The notes: generated by a model from the sequence alone, not told the origin. 64,000 nucleotides of DNA from F23-D06 sp947165685 (GCA_947165685.1 CAMVBK010000015.1:1-64000), one strand, 5' to 3'. Positions 33,709 through 40,604 are shown, counted from the stretch's first letter. Numbers and translations are program-made.

Positions 33709-34199
33709 TTATTAAGATTATGAGAAAGGTAGTTGCTCTTAAAATTACGACATTTTGCCTACTAATGGCTTTTTTGCTACAGTCGTGTGGTTATTTCTTG
33801 CCTGATACAATTCTTAGGGAAAGAAAAAGAAAACAAATCGGGAAATATGTCATCGATATGGAACGGACAGAATGGGGAGATTATGAAGAGGAAAAAAACA
33901 ACTATAGCGACTTGAGCATTGTTTTCAAAAAAGACATGACATTTGAAGTGAGTCGAGCCGTGCCTTTTTTGTTAGACACAACAGGTCAATATGTAATCAG
34001 GGGAGCAGATGAATTATCTCACATCCACTTTTCGAGTCAAATCCAAAAACGAGGAATCACACGAAATGGTACTTGGTTATGGGAATGTTGGGAAGTCGCT
34101 CCTGGTGATTCTGTCACAGCCATCATAGGTCCGATACCCCAACACAATGAGCAACGTCAAATTCCTAAGCTCTATTTCAGAAAGGTGGGTCACATTTAA
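33705..34199 (+). CDS. lipoprotein, candidate immunity protein
   Basis: A 164-residue predicted lipoprotein: signal sequence with lipobox LLQSC (Cys28 counted from ATG 33705) and a mature beta-rich domain, with WLWECWEVAPGDSV near residue 125. Two starts are possible: 33705, coupled by ATGA to the scrap before it, or 33720, which gives the tidier signal peptide MRKVVALKITTFCLLMAFLL. Lipoprotein immunity proteins are known for toxins that act outside the cytoplasm. It is AT-rich like the other genes of the array. Family not recognised. Confidence 0.55.
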   Translation: MIIKIMRKVVALKITTFCLLMAFLLQSCGYFLPDTILRERKRKQIGKYVIDMERTEWGDYEEEKNNYSDLSIVFKKDMTFEVSRAVPFLLDTTGQYVIRGADELSHIHFSSQIQKRGITRNGTWLWECWEVAPGDSVTAIIGPIPQHNEQRQIPKLYFRKVGHI

Positions 34200-34433
34200 C
34201 TATGCATGCCGAATAAAATACATAAGATTTTCTAAAAAGAATCTCTCTTGTTCTTTCGCTTGGGCGACCGGGCACGCTATCCACTCGAATTTCGCCGCAA
34301 ACGTCTCATAACCGCAATCGTTGTCGCGGTATTAAGGAAGATGAAAACACAGTCAACCAGCACGACAGCGTTTTCCCGTAACCGTCCCAAAATGTGACGG
34401 ACGTTTGAAGCATCTTTGCCAAAACATCAGTTT

Positions 34434-34664
34434 ATGGCAAAGAGCAGCACCCGCAGGGTAACCATCTACATCAACGGCAAGGAGGTGGAGGCCTCCGTCA
34501 AGCAGATACGTTCCGAGATGAACAAGCTCGTGAACGAGCAGAACCGCATGGTCATCGGCTCTGACGAGTACATCGCCCACGCCAAGAAAATCAAGGAGCT
34601 GAGGCAGTACCATTATAAAAAAATGTATTTTTGCGAGGTCATTGCTATTCGTGAGATAGTATGA
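34434..34664 (+). pseudogene. phage tail tape-measure protein, N-terminal fragment A
   Basis: The first 59 codons (34434-34610) read MAKSSTRRVTIYINGKEVEA then SVKQIRSEMNKLVNEQNRMV and KKIKELRQY, the characteristic start of Bacteroidetes phage tape-measure proteins, which are normally over 800 residues. Homology stops at 34610 and an unrelated AT-rich sequence adds 17 codons. 172 of 177 bases are the same as in fragment B (39646). The leader also matches B, but the -7 element here is CATCTTTG (34411-34418) instead of TATCTTTG, so expression may be lost. Fragment A has lost the rest of its gene. Confidence 0.75.
34626..34633 (+). promoter_or_regulatory. -7 promoter element TATTTTTG at the end of tape-measure fragment A
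   Basis: TAnnTTTG match 16 bp past the break in fragment A and 57 bp before the ATG of the next gene. It belongs to the sequence that replaced the tape-measure gene. Confidence 0.6.
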
Positions 34665-34689
34665 CAAGAGAGTGTCATTATTGTTACGT

Positions 34690-35316
34690 ATGCAAATTGA
34701 AGATTCACATCGCGACTATTATGATTATGCCTGTCCGCATTTGATCGACAAAACCATTGTCTATCATCGGAACAGTCAGGTTGTTTTGGGGCAGGAACTC
34801 TTTTTCAACCCGAACCCCTTCCATATTGATGTGGAAAAATGGTTCAACAGGTTTCATCATCAGTGGGAATGTCAAACGTGGGAGTTTGGACTCTATGTCG
34901 GATATGAATACTACAAATTTTTAGTCGGCAGATATCTCGAAAAAGGACAACTCATTCTGGAATATTTACCAGTCACGGAGACGGAGCGTGAGAAAAATGA
35001 ACGGGAATCTTTGAAACGGCCATCTGACGTGGCCATCGTATTGGTTTCAAAATACGGGATGTATGACGACCGCTTTGCCGGACGGGAATTGCGTTTTACC
35101 CGCGAGTATTGGCAGGTCAATCATGCCCTGATCGAAAACCCGATTCTAAAAGAGACTTGGCTCACAAAAGTTCTTTCGCCCGAGAGTGTTTGGACCAATG
35201 TTTATAACTATTTGGTGGCGACCAAGGATGAGCCCGTTCAGGACCGCCGCACAAACACGGAGAAGATCCTGTCAGCCGGCTTTGACACCAAGACCAGTTT
35301 CAGGAATGTGAAATAA
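34690..35316 (+). CDS. hypothetical protein of the accessory region
   Basis: A 208-residue soluble protein of unknown family; 214 if GTG 34672 is used. Rich in aromatic residues, with HRDYYDYACPHLID near the N-terminus and FNRFHHQWECQTWEFGLYVG (about 54-73). In another frame, ATG 34661 gives MTRECHYCYVC, a CxxC-type run that would pair well with the YACPH Cys as a zinc site, so the true N-terminus may have been lost by a small indel at about 34672-34690. It has its own promoter, no similarity to RHS proteins, and mid-range GC. Confidence 0.55.
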   Translation: MQIEDSHRDYYDYACPHLIDKTIVYHRNSQVVLGQELFFNPNPFHIDVEKWFNRFHHQWECQTWEFGLYVGYEYYKFLVGRYLEKGQLILEYLPVTETEREKNERESLKRPSDVAIVLVSKYGMYDDRFAGRELRFTREYWQVNHALIENPILKETWLTKVLSPESVWTNVYNYLVATKDEPVQDRRTNTEKILSAGFDTKTSFRNVK

Positions 35317-35434
35317 GCTTCAATTGGGTAATCAATATGTGATGTTTGGTTGCAGTTCAGGTGCTGAACTAATCATAATGTGATGAGTTCGGCATTTCAA
35401 ACTCAGCGTATCTGCACGGAGAAGTTTCGTAAAG

Positions 35435-35467
35435 CTAAACGGTTTTGTAGAGCGTTCTCAAATGTTG
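35435..35467 (-). pseudogene. C-terminal scrap of a PIN-system antitoxin
   Basis: Eleven codons on the minus strand read QHLRTLYKTV then stop. They match QHLRTPYKTF, the end of the antitoxin at 40343-40573, at protein level and in most bases. It directly follows the HigA-like gene on the same strand. Short, so only a suggestion of a lost paralogue. Confidence 0.4.
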
Positions 35468-35481
35468 GGCACGGAGTTTGT

Positions 35482-35814
35482 TTACCAAAGCGCAACACGT
35501 CCAAGCTTGCCGAGGTCGAGTGTTGCGGTTTCCGCTCCGAGTGCTTTGAACGCGCGCATAATGGTGCTGTATGCAATGCCTTTGCCACTCTCGATCTTTG
35601 AAACAAAGGATTTCTTGACACCCATGCGCTCTCCCAGCTCATCTTGGGTCATTCCCTGTTTCTTCCGAGCCTGTTTAATGGCTTCACCGATATAATAGTC
35701 GTCAACCTCTTTTTTGACTTTTGCCTCGAACTCGTCGCGTTTGGATGTTCCAACTTTGCCTATGAGTTCATCCAGCATTTCTTCTTCTGTGTAAAACTTC
35801 TTGTTGGTTTCCAT
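35482..35814 (-). CDS. XRE-family antitoxin (HigA-like)
   Basis: A 110-residue protein with a helix-turn-helix of the Xre type: QARKKQGMTQDELGERMGVK (about 48-67) and then KSFVSKIESGKGIAYSTIMR. The N-terminal 40 residues, acidic, would cover the toxin. It follows the RelE/HigB-like toxin gene by 11 bp, the toxin-first order of HigBA loci. It should repress its own promoter and neutralise the toxin. Confidence 0.88.
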   Translation of the reverse strand: METNKKFYTEEEMLDELIGKVGTSKRDEFEAKVKKEVDDYYIGEAIKQARKKQGMTQDELGERMGVKKSFVSKIESGKGIAYSTIMRAFKALGAETATLDLGKLGRVALW

Positions 35815-35825
35815 AATCTATTCCG

Positions 35826-36155
35826 TTATTTGTTGTCAAAATATTCTTTACGTAAGGTCTCCGCCTTGGCAATCTCCTTTTTTGGTGTTTTCTGCGATTT
35901 TTTCACGATCCCATGCGTGGCAACTATCAGCGTTTCGTTGCGGGTGTCCCAAAAAGACAAAAGCCTGTAGCAATTGCCGTCGTGTAAAGCACGGAACTCC
36001 CAAATTTCAGTCCCTGTAAGTTTTTTGAATATGTTCTTGTCTTTTATTCCCATTCGAACCTTTCTGACATTATATGCGAGTTTTTCGGAGGCAGCACTGT
36101 TTATATTGAGCATAAACTCGTAAGCTTCAGGTAGATAGATTACTTTCAAGTCCAT
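35826..36155 (-). CDS. RelE/HigB-type toxin (Gp49-like)
   Basis: A 109-residue small basic protein of the phage-derived Gp49-like/HigB group: a probable ribosome-dependent mRNA interferase. Seen: MGIKDKNIFKKLTG followed by TEIWEFRALHDGNCYRLL (about 50-67) and VATHGIVKKSQKTPKKEI (about 78-95), the typical WExR and GF/GIxKKxxKTP motifs with the catalytic-side Lys and Arg. The gene is intact and begins 24 bp after its promoter element. Confidence 0.88.
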   Translation of the reverse strand: MDLKVIYLPEAYEFMLNINSAASEKLAYNVRKVRMGIKDKNIFKKLTGTEIWEFRALHDGNCYRLLSFWDTRNETLIVATHGIVKKSQKTPKKEIAKAETLRKEYFDNK

Positions 36156-36178
36156 ATTTCAATTAGTTTTTGAGGTTG

Positions 36179-36186
36179 CAAAGATA
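36179..36186 (-). promoter_or_regulatory. -7 promoter element TATCTTTG (minus strand) of the HigBA-like pair
   Basis: CAAAGATA on the plus strand, 23 bp before the toxin ATG at 36155. No operator palindrome was picked out by eye. Confidence 0.65.
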
Positions 36187-36257
36187 CAAAAGTTTTCTAT
36201 ATGGGAAACTTTATTTTGAAATATCGGTTGCCAATGATTTCCCGTTCCGAAATTTTA

Positions 36258-36265
36258 TATCTTTG
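36258..36265 (+). promoter_or_regulatory. -7 promoter element TATCTTTG, plus strand
   Basis: TAnnTTTG match 41 bp upstream of a short open frame at 36307. It lies in the AT-rich gap shared with the HigBA promoter. Confidence 0.5.
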
Positions 36266-36306
36266 CGCTCAAAAGGATATGAAGTGAATTAGAATACCTT
36301 AAAGTT

Positions 36307-36438
36307 ATGAAAGAAATATCCCCTGAAGAGTTATATTCCTTGTATAAGGACACATTGTATAAATGCCAAAGCAAAATATTCAATTACTACACGGCAATTC
36401 CCGTGCGCAGGACATCATCATACAAGGGTGAAGGATAA
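36307..36438 (+). pseudogene. short open frame, probable 5' remnant of a lost gene
   Basis: 43 codons: MKEISPEELYSLYKDTLYKC (1-20), QSKIFNYY, then residues read antisense through the nucleotidyltransferase fragment. It has a promoter and a plausible start, so it looks like the beginning of a gene cut at about 36390, where the nucleotidyltransferase scrap begins. No family recognised from the first 28 residues. Confidence 0.4.
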
Positions 36439-36575
36439 CGTTCCTCCAGAAGGACAGGCTCGATAAGCGTGTTCAGTTTCCGGGAGGCAGTCCAAAGTTT
36501 TGTGGTGTCGGTCAGCCAGTCGCCGTCCAGCAACGGCACCACGACGGCAATGTCAATGTCGCTGCCGTCATGTGT
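36387..36575 (-). pseudogene. nucleotidyltransferase (MNT-like) fragment lacking its 5' end
   Basis: The minus strand encodes GSDIDIAVVVPLLDGDW, containing the GSD...D metal-binding core of minimal nucleotidyltransferases, through to LIEPVLLEERYPSPLYDD and LRTGIAV, then a stop at 36387. The N-terminal ~35 residues and start are missing because phage-derived sequence begins at about 36576. In intact systems this enzyme is the antitoxin of a HEPN toxin; no HEPN gene is present here. Confidence 0.65.
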
Positions 36576-37065
36576 CAAGGACAACGTGTCGCACTTCCCC
36601 AAGCTGCCGTCCAACAGAAACTCCTACGAGGACTTCGCCGTCCTGGAAGGGGACATCGTGATGATCAACGGCCAGCGCTTCTACCACATCTACTGCTCCC
36701 GCGACATGGGAGAACTCAAGTACACCACCCAAGGCACCTTCGGCGGCAAGTCCATGAAGGCCAACCTTGAAATCTACCACCCCGGCTTCAAGCCCAAACT
36801 GCTGGGCTTCATCGCCTCGGTGATGAACTCCGAGGTCATCATTCTCGCCCGCCTCAACAACGGCGACATCCACATGCTCGGCGACGCCGACCGCGGCGCG
36901 GAAATCGGCGAGAACGTGGAGGCCAGCTCCGGCAAGGGCGTCACCGACAACAACGGCGCGACCGTCTCCTTTGTCTATGACACCCCCACCGCACAAGTCT
37001 ATACAGGCGTGATGGACTCCCTCATCGGCCAGTCCACCAACCTTGACAACCAAGTGACCCCATAA
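36576..37065 (+). pseudogene. phage structural protein, C-terminal fragment
   Basis: About 163 codons of GC-rich sequence: NSYEDFAVLEGDIVMINGQR, GELKYTTQGTFGGKSMKAN, a DADRGAEIGENVEASSGKG segment, and the end GQSTNLDNQVTP. Composition and codon use match the tape-measure fragments rather than the AT-rich toxin genes. It lacks a credible start, and its 5' side joins the nucleotidyltransferase scrap. I read it as a tail or virion protein fragment of the same prophage. The exact family is not recognised. Confidence 0.55.
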
Positions 37066-37103
37066 CCCAAAATCGCATTTTCGGTTGTTTGATCAGTTTT
37101 TGA

Positions 37104-37129
37104 AAGCCGTTGCGTGACGGCTTTTTTTT
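37104..37129 (+). terminator. intrinsic terminator after the phage structural fragment
   Basis: Stem AAAGCCGT / ACGGCTTT with a TGCGTG loop followed by eight T. A strong rho-independent terminator 38 bp after the stop. Confidence 0.85.
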
Positions 37130-37136
37130 ATTTTTG
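37129..37136 (+). promoter_or_regulatory. -7 promoter element TATTTTTG after the terminator
   Basis: TAnnTTTG match inside the T-run of the terminator. Only a 34-codon frame of no recognised family follows (ATG 37162), running antisense into the PHP gene; the promoter probably lost its gene in the rearrangement. Confidence 0.4.
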
Positions 37137-37251
37137 CGCCGTTAATTGAGAAGTTCAAAAAATGCGAAGTTGCACAATTTTTTTAGACAAAAATCGTTGT
37201 AATAATATGATTCACAAAACGTACCATTCTATAGGTTTTTATGACCTGACA

Positions 37252-37929
37252 TTACGAGTGCGTTAAAACCCAGCAAGGGGCTGTGCCGATGATATCGGGT
37301 TGGTGGGCGTCGGAGCTTCTGGTGAACATCTTATTTTTTAGATACTTGTGTACTTTCAGGATTTCGTCTTTGTCGCCTTTTTTGGAGAGTTCCACCGCGT
37401 CGTAGTCGAGGTCGAAGGGGATAAAACCCAGCTGCGCGATGAGGCTGTTTTTCATCTTATCGATGTGCGCGGGCACGAACAGACCGCCTAATTCGTGCAC
37501 CTTGTCGGCTATCTGGTTGACGTTCTGGTCGATGGCCGAGGTGAGCAGTCGCGACTCTTCGTAGACGATGTTCATCTCCTCGTCGATCTGCACCTGGTCG
37601 CCGAAAAAGTCGGGGTCGTTGGGGATGTTGGGAAGGTGCTCGTCGAGATACTCTTGGAACTTGTCAAGCGACTCGTGGTCGCCGAAATAGGCCAGGCAGT
37701 GGGCCTCCTCCTTGGTGGTCACCTCCGCGCCGCAGAGCACGAAGATGTCGCGGTTGTGGGAGTAGTGCTCCGCCAACCGGCAGTGTCGCGTGGCGTTGTG
37801 GTCTGTGATGGCGATCACGTCAAGTCCCCGCTCCAGCGCGATGGCGATGATGTTGTCGGGCGTCATGTCCAGATCGCCGCACGGCGAGAACAGGGTATGG
37901 GTGTGTAAATCAGCTTTGTAGATGTTCAT
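37252..37929 (-). CDS. PHP-domain metal-dependent phosphoesterase, probably truncated at the C-terminus
   Basis: A 225-residue PHP protein. Metal-binding motifs: KADLHTHTLFSPCGDL (5-20), ITDHNA (41-46), AEVTTKEEAHCLAYFG (68-83), FVPAHIDKM (about 153-161) and RSSDAHQPDIIG (about 205-216). Normally 25 or more residues with an (F/Y)-rich ending follow SSDAHxPxxIG; here the frame leaves the family after DIIGTA and ends eight codons later (PCWVLTHS). The change of sequence falls at the edge of the phage debris. In Bacteroidales this protein often lies in electron-transfer or hydrogenase-type operons; here none follows. Activity is uncertain if the end is really missing. Confidence 0.8.
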   Translation of the reverse strand: MNIYKADLHTHTLFSPCGDLDMTPDNIIAIALERGLDVIAITDHNATRHCRLAEHYSHNRDIFVLCGAEVTTKEEAHCLAYFGDHESLDKFQEYLDEHLPNIPNDPDFFGDQVQIDEEMNIVYEESRLLTSAIDQNVNQIADKVHELGGLFVPAHIDKMKNSLIAQLGFIPFDLDYDAVELSKKGDKDEILKVHKYLKNKMFTRSSDAHQPDIIGTAPCWVLTHS

Positions 37930-37949
37930 TCCAGCATTAAATTCGCGGG

Positions 37950-37957
37950 CAAAGATA
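37950..37957 (-). promoter_or_regulatory. -7 promoter element TATCTTTG (minus strand) for the PHP gene
   Basis: CAAAGATA on the plus strand, 20 bp before the PHP ATG, in the divergent gap with the lipoprotein gene. Confidence 0.65.
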
Positions 37958-37994
37958 CAATTTTACGAACGTTTCTTTCATTTCTCAAATTTTG

Positions 37995-38020
37995 TATTTT
38001 TGCAGCCGTGTATATTTTTG
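37995..38020 (+). promoter_or_regulatory. tandem -7 elements TATTTTTG for the beta-helix lipoprotein
   Basis: Two TAnnTTTG matches, 37995-38002 and 38013-38020, 18 bp apart, before the ATG at 38054. Either or both may be used. Confidence 0.6.
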
Positions 38021-38053
38021 CAAATCCTAAGTTATTCATAAACATTTTTAACA

Positions 38054-39517
38054 ATGAAAAAATTGATTAAGATTTCAGCTTTGGCCCTGTTGGTCGTGTT
38101 GGCCATGACGGGCTGTAAGAAAAGTTACACCATCACGGTGAAGTCCAATAATGCAGAGTGGGGTACTGTCACCGGCAGCGGCAGCTACAAGGACGGCGAG
38201 ACAGCCACCATCTCCGCCATTCCCGCGCAGGGCTATTATTTCAACTGTTGGAACGACGGCAACACCGAAAATCCCCGCAAGATTGTGGTGAGCGGCAACG
38301 CAGAGTTCATCGCCACGTTCAGTGACACCCCCGGCGGTGGAGGCGGCACGGCAAATGCGCTCGAAGTCTCCGGCAGCATCAGCGCCAACACCACCTGGCC
38401 CGATCGCGGCGCGGGCGTCGATTATATTGTTGACGGACATTTTTATGTGGAAGGCAATGCGCTGCTGACCATCGAGCCCGGCGTGACCATCATGTTCTCG
38501 GGTGTTGATGGTGCCATCGTTGTGGAAGAAAATGCCGGTCTGCGCATGGTGGGCACCGCTGACAATCCCATCACCCTCACGGGTCCGACCAACAACCAGA
38601 ATCCCGGAGCATGGGACAGGGTGGAAGTCAGATCCAAACGTAATGACAACCAGTTTGAGTATGTCAATTTCATCAATGGCGGCAGCGGCGACCAGGTGCT
38701 GTATGTGAGCGGCAAACTCTCCATAAAGCACTGCAACATCAACTACTCCCAAAGTAACGGGGCAGTCCTCGGTTACGAAGGTGTTTTCACCGCTTTCGAG
38801 AACAATTCCCTTCAGCATGTCTCGGGCTATCCCTTGGTGTTGAACACCCATGAGAAAGTCAATTGCCTCGGCACCGGCAACACCTACAATACCTCCCCGA
38901 ACTACAACCAGACGTTTAACATGATCATGATTGACGACTACTGGCTCGACGAGGACAATGTGACGGCCACTTTCACCAACCAGGGCATCCCGTATTACTT
39001 GCGTGACGGCATCAATGTGGACGGCAATGCGGTTATGAGGGTGAACGCCGGTGTGGAGTTTGTGTTTGCCTACGACAAGGAGATGGTTGTGGGTGAAAAC
39101 GCCCTGATTCAGGTTGACGGCACATCTGCCCAGCCCGTTGTTTTCCGTGGCTTCGAGAATGAAAACGGATTTTGGGATGGCATTGATGTTGACGCTGAAC
39201 GTTCCACTAACGGCGGCAGTTATCTGAACCACTGTCAGATTTTGAATGCCGGCAATGATATTGACGATGCCGCTTTGTCTACCGACGAGGAGACACGTTT
39301 GGTGTTGAATAATGTCGCTATCAGCGGCAGCGACGGGTATGGTATGAAGATTTCCATTCCTGTTGATTGGGATACGGATCAATACAGTTTCTCCAACTAC
39401 CATGTCTCTGCAACAGGTTTGAACTTCTCCGGCTGTGCGTCTGGCAATATTTACGAATCCAACAAGGATCAGGTGTTTAACTCTTGGCCGGGAAACAAGA
39501 AACTGGCGAAAAGATAG
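38054..39517 (+). CDS. surface lipoprotein with InlB-type repeat and right-handed beta-helix
   Basis: A 487-residue lipoprotein: signal peptide with lipobox LAMTGC (Cys21). Residues about 24-93 form one InlB B-repeat-like domain (YTITVKSNNAEWGTVTGSG, then GYYFNCWNDGNTENPRKIVV and AEFIATFS). A Gly linker (GGGGG, about 96-100) leads to a long region of short beta-strand turns with IEPGVTIMFSG, ITLTGPTNNQNPGAWD and repeated NGGS turns, consistent with a parallel beta-helix. Likely anchored outside the cytoplasm. Function unknown: beta-helix lipoproteins of this type may bind or cut glycans. It ends in an intrinsic terminator and lies between two phage fragments, but itself looks like a core gene. 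Confidence 0.8.
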   Translation: MKKLIKISALALLVVLAMTGCKKSYTITVKSNNAEWGTVTGSGSYKDGETATISAIPAQGYYFNCWNDGNTENPRKIVVSGNAEFIATFSDTPGGGGGTANALEVSGSISANTTWPDRGAGVDYIVDGHFYVEGNALLTIEPGVTIMFSGVDGAIVVEENAGLRMVGTADNPITLTGPTNNQNPGAWDRVEVRSKRNDNQFEYVNFINGGSGDQVLYVSGKLSIKHCNINYSQSNGAVLGYEGVFTAFENNSLQHVSGYPLVLNTHEKVNCLGTGNTYNTSPNYNQTFNMIMIDDYWLDEDNVTATFTNQGIPYYLRDGINVDGNAVMRVNAGVEFVFAYDKEMVVGENALIQVDGTSAQPVVFRGFENENGFWDGIDVDAERSTNGGSYLNHCQILNAGNDIDDAALSTDEETRLVLNNVAISGSDGYGMKISIPVDWDTDQYSFSNYHVSATGLNFSGCASGNIYESNKDQVFNSWPGNKKLAKR

Positions 39518-39545
39518 TGGACGGGTTCCCCGAAGACTGCAAACG

Positions 39546-39574
39546 CCCCTTGCCGAACGGTGAGGGGTTTTTTT
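39546..39574 (+). terminator. intrinsic terminator of the beta-helix lipoprotein gene
   Basis: Stem CCCCT / AGGGG with an inner CCG/CGG pairing, followed by seven T. Confidence 0.85.
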
Positions 39575-39620
39575 AGTTTCAGGTTTCAAAAAAAAAATCG
39601 GATAGTTCGTTAATTTTTCG

Positions 39621-39628
39621 TATCTTTG
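39621..39628 (+). promoter_or_regulatory. -7 promoter element TATCTTTG before tape-measure fragment B
   Basis: Exact TAnnTTTG 17 bp before the ATG of fragment B. The bases around it are shared with the leader of fragment A, where the element has decayed to CATCTTTG. Confidence 0.6.
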
Positions 39629-39645
39629 CCACAAACAACAAGTTT

Positions 39646-39918
39646 ATGGAAAAGAGCAGCACCCGCAGGGTAACCATCTACATCAACGGCAAGGAGGTGG
39701 AGGCCTCCGTCAAGCAGATACGTTCCGAGATGAACAAGCTCGTGAACGAGCAGAACCGCATGGTCATCGGCTCGGACGAGTACATTTCCCACGCCAAGAA
39801 AATCAAGGAACTGAGGCAGTACCTCAAGGAGCACGCGCAGAACATCGGCTCCGCCGCCTCCGCATGGACGGAAATGTACAACAAGGTACTTCAGTTCGGC
39901 ACGGGAATATTCAATTAG
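39646..39918 (+). pseudogene. phage tail tape-measure protein, N-terminal fragment B
   Basis: Ninety codons that begin exactly like fragment A (MEKSSTRRVTIYINGKEVEA) but go further: after KKIKELRQY it continues LKEHAQNIGSAASAWTEMYN and KVLQFGTGI, still tape-measure-like, then FN and stop. Homology ends at about 39905. The fragment keeps an intact -7 element, so a 90-residue peptide may be made. Fragments A and B are 5.2 kb apart, on the same strand, and bracket the debris region and the PHP and lipoprotein genes. Confidence 0.75.
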
Positions 39919-39921
39919 GAA

Positions 39922-40339
39922 TTATTGTACACCTTTCAATTCCTCATTGAACTCATCCAGCGTCAAAATCGTTAGTTTTGGGAAAGGAATCTGTTTGAGG
40001 ATGTTGAAATGCGTGTCCTCGGTGACGATATAATCCGCATTAGCGGTGATAGCGCAATCCACAAATTTGTCGTCATCTTTATCTACATCAGCCAACAAGC
40101 GAAAACGATAATAGGATTCACGGTAATGGGTCATTGGGTGGCGTGCGATTGCTTCCACCACGTTATGGGCGACCTCGGGCGAAGCGTGTATGGCGAGTAT
40201 CTCTTCGTACTCAGACAATATCTCATTGCTCACGCAAGCGGTACTTCCCGCCAAGAAAATCCGCCCAAATCCGATGGTAAGGACTTTTCGTGGGCAGTGC
40301 CTGAATCAGGGCGTTGGTGTCAAGAACCACGTAGCGCAT
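39922..40339 (-). pseudogene. PIN-domain toxin with a one-base frameshift
   Basis: A PIN-family RNase toxin split across two frames. The N-terminal part, from ATG 40339, reads MRYVVLDTNALIQALPTKSP to FLGG with the first acidic catalytic residue (Asp7) and stops early. The rest, from about residue 30, reads ACVSNEILSEYEEILA ... KDDDKFVDCAITANADYIVT, with the remaining acidic residues, and TILTLDEFNEEL. One extra T in a four-T run (AAAA on the plus strand, 40256-40259) explains the shift: removing it restores FLAGSTACVSNE. Either a real mutation or a homopolymer sequencing error. The antitoxin upstream is intact. Confidence 0.8.
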
Positions 40340-40342
40340 ACT

Positions 40343-40573
40343 TCAGAATGTTTTGTAGGGTGTTCTGAGATGTTGGCCGCGCAGTTCGTCCAGTTTGGAC
40401 TGGTCGAGTGTGCCGTCCTCCCACATCTGGTCGATTTCTCGTTGCGCATTCTCGGCAAAGAAGAGCGATAAGGTTAGCTTCAACGCATCCAAATCCTCCT
40501 GAGAGTTGACGTTGGCGGCCGCGTTCATCAGCTCCAGCTGCGCCATTTGCGAAAATGTCATATTGTTATTCAT
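40343..40573 (-). CDS. antitoxin of the PIN-domain toxin system
   Basis: A 76-residue acidic protein located 3 bp upstream of the PIN toxin on the same strand. MTFSQMAQLELMNAAANVNS and DLDALKLTLSLFFAENAQRE (about 28-47) are helical; the C-terminus QHLRTPYKTF may be the toxin-binding tail. It has no obvious DNA-binding domain. Location and size, and a similar tail at 35435-35467, support an antitoxin role. With the toxin frameshifted the pair may be inactive. Confidence 0.7.
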   Translation of the reverse strand: MNNNMTFSQMAQLELMNAAANVNSQEDLDALKLTLSLFFAENAQREIDQMWEDGTLDQSKLDELRGQHLRTPYKTF

Positions 40574-40596
40574 ACTATATCAACTTAAAATCGCCG

Positions 40597-40604
40597 CAAA
40601 GATA
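40597..40604 (-). promoter_or_regulatory. -7 promoter element TATCTTTG (minus strand) of the PIN system
   Basis: CAAAGATA on the plus strand, 23 bp before the antitoxin ATG at 40573. Confidence 0.65.

Noticed and set aside
37162..37266. 34-codon frame after a -7 element
   Set aside because: Runs antisense into the PHP gene, has no family, and is shorter than can be supported; the promoter is recorded but not the gene.
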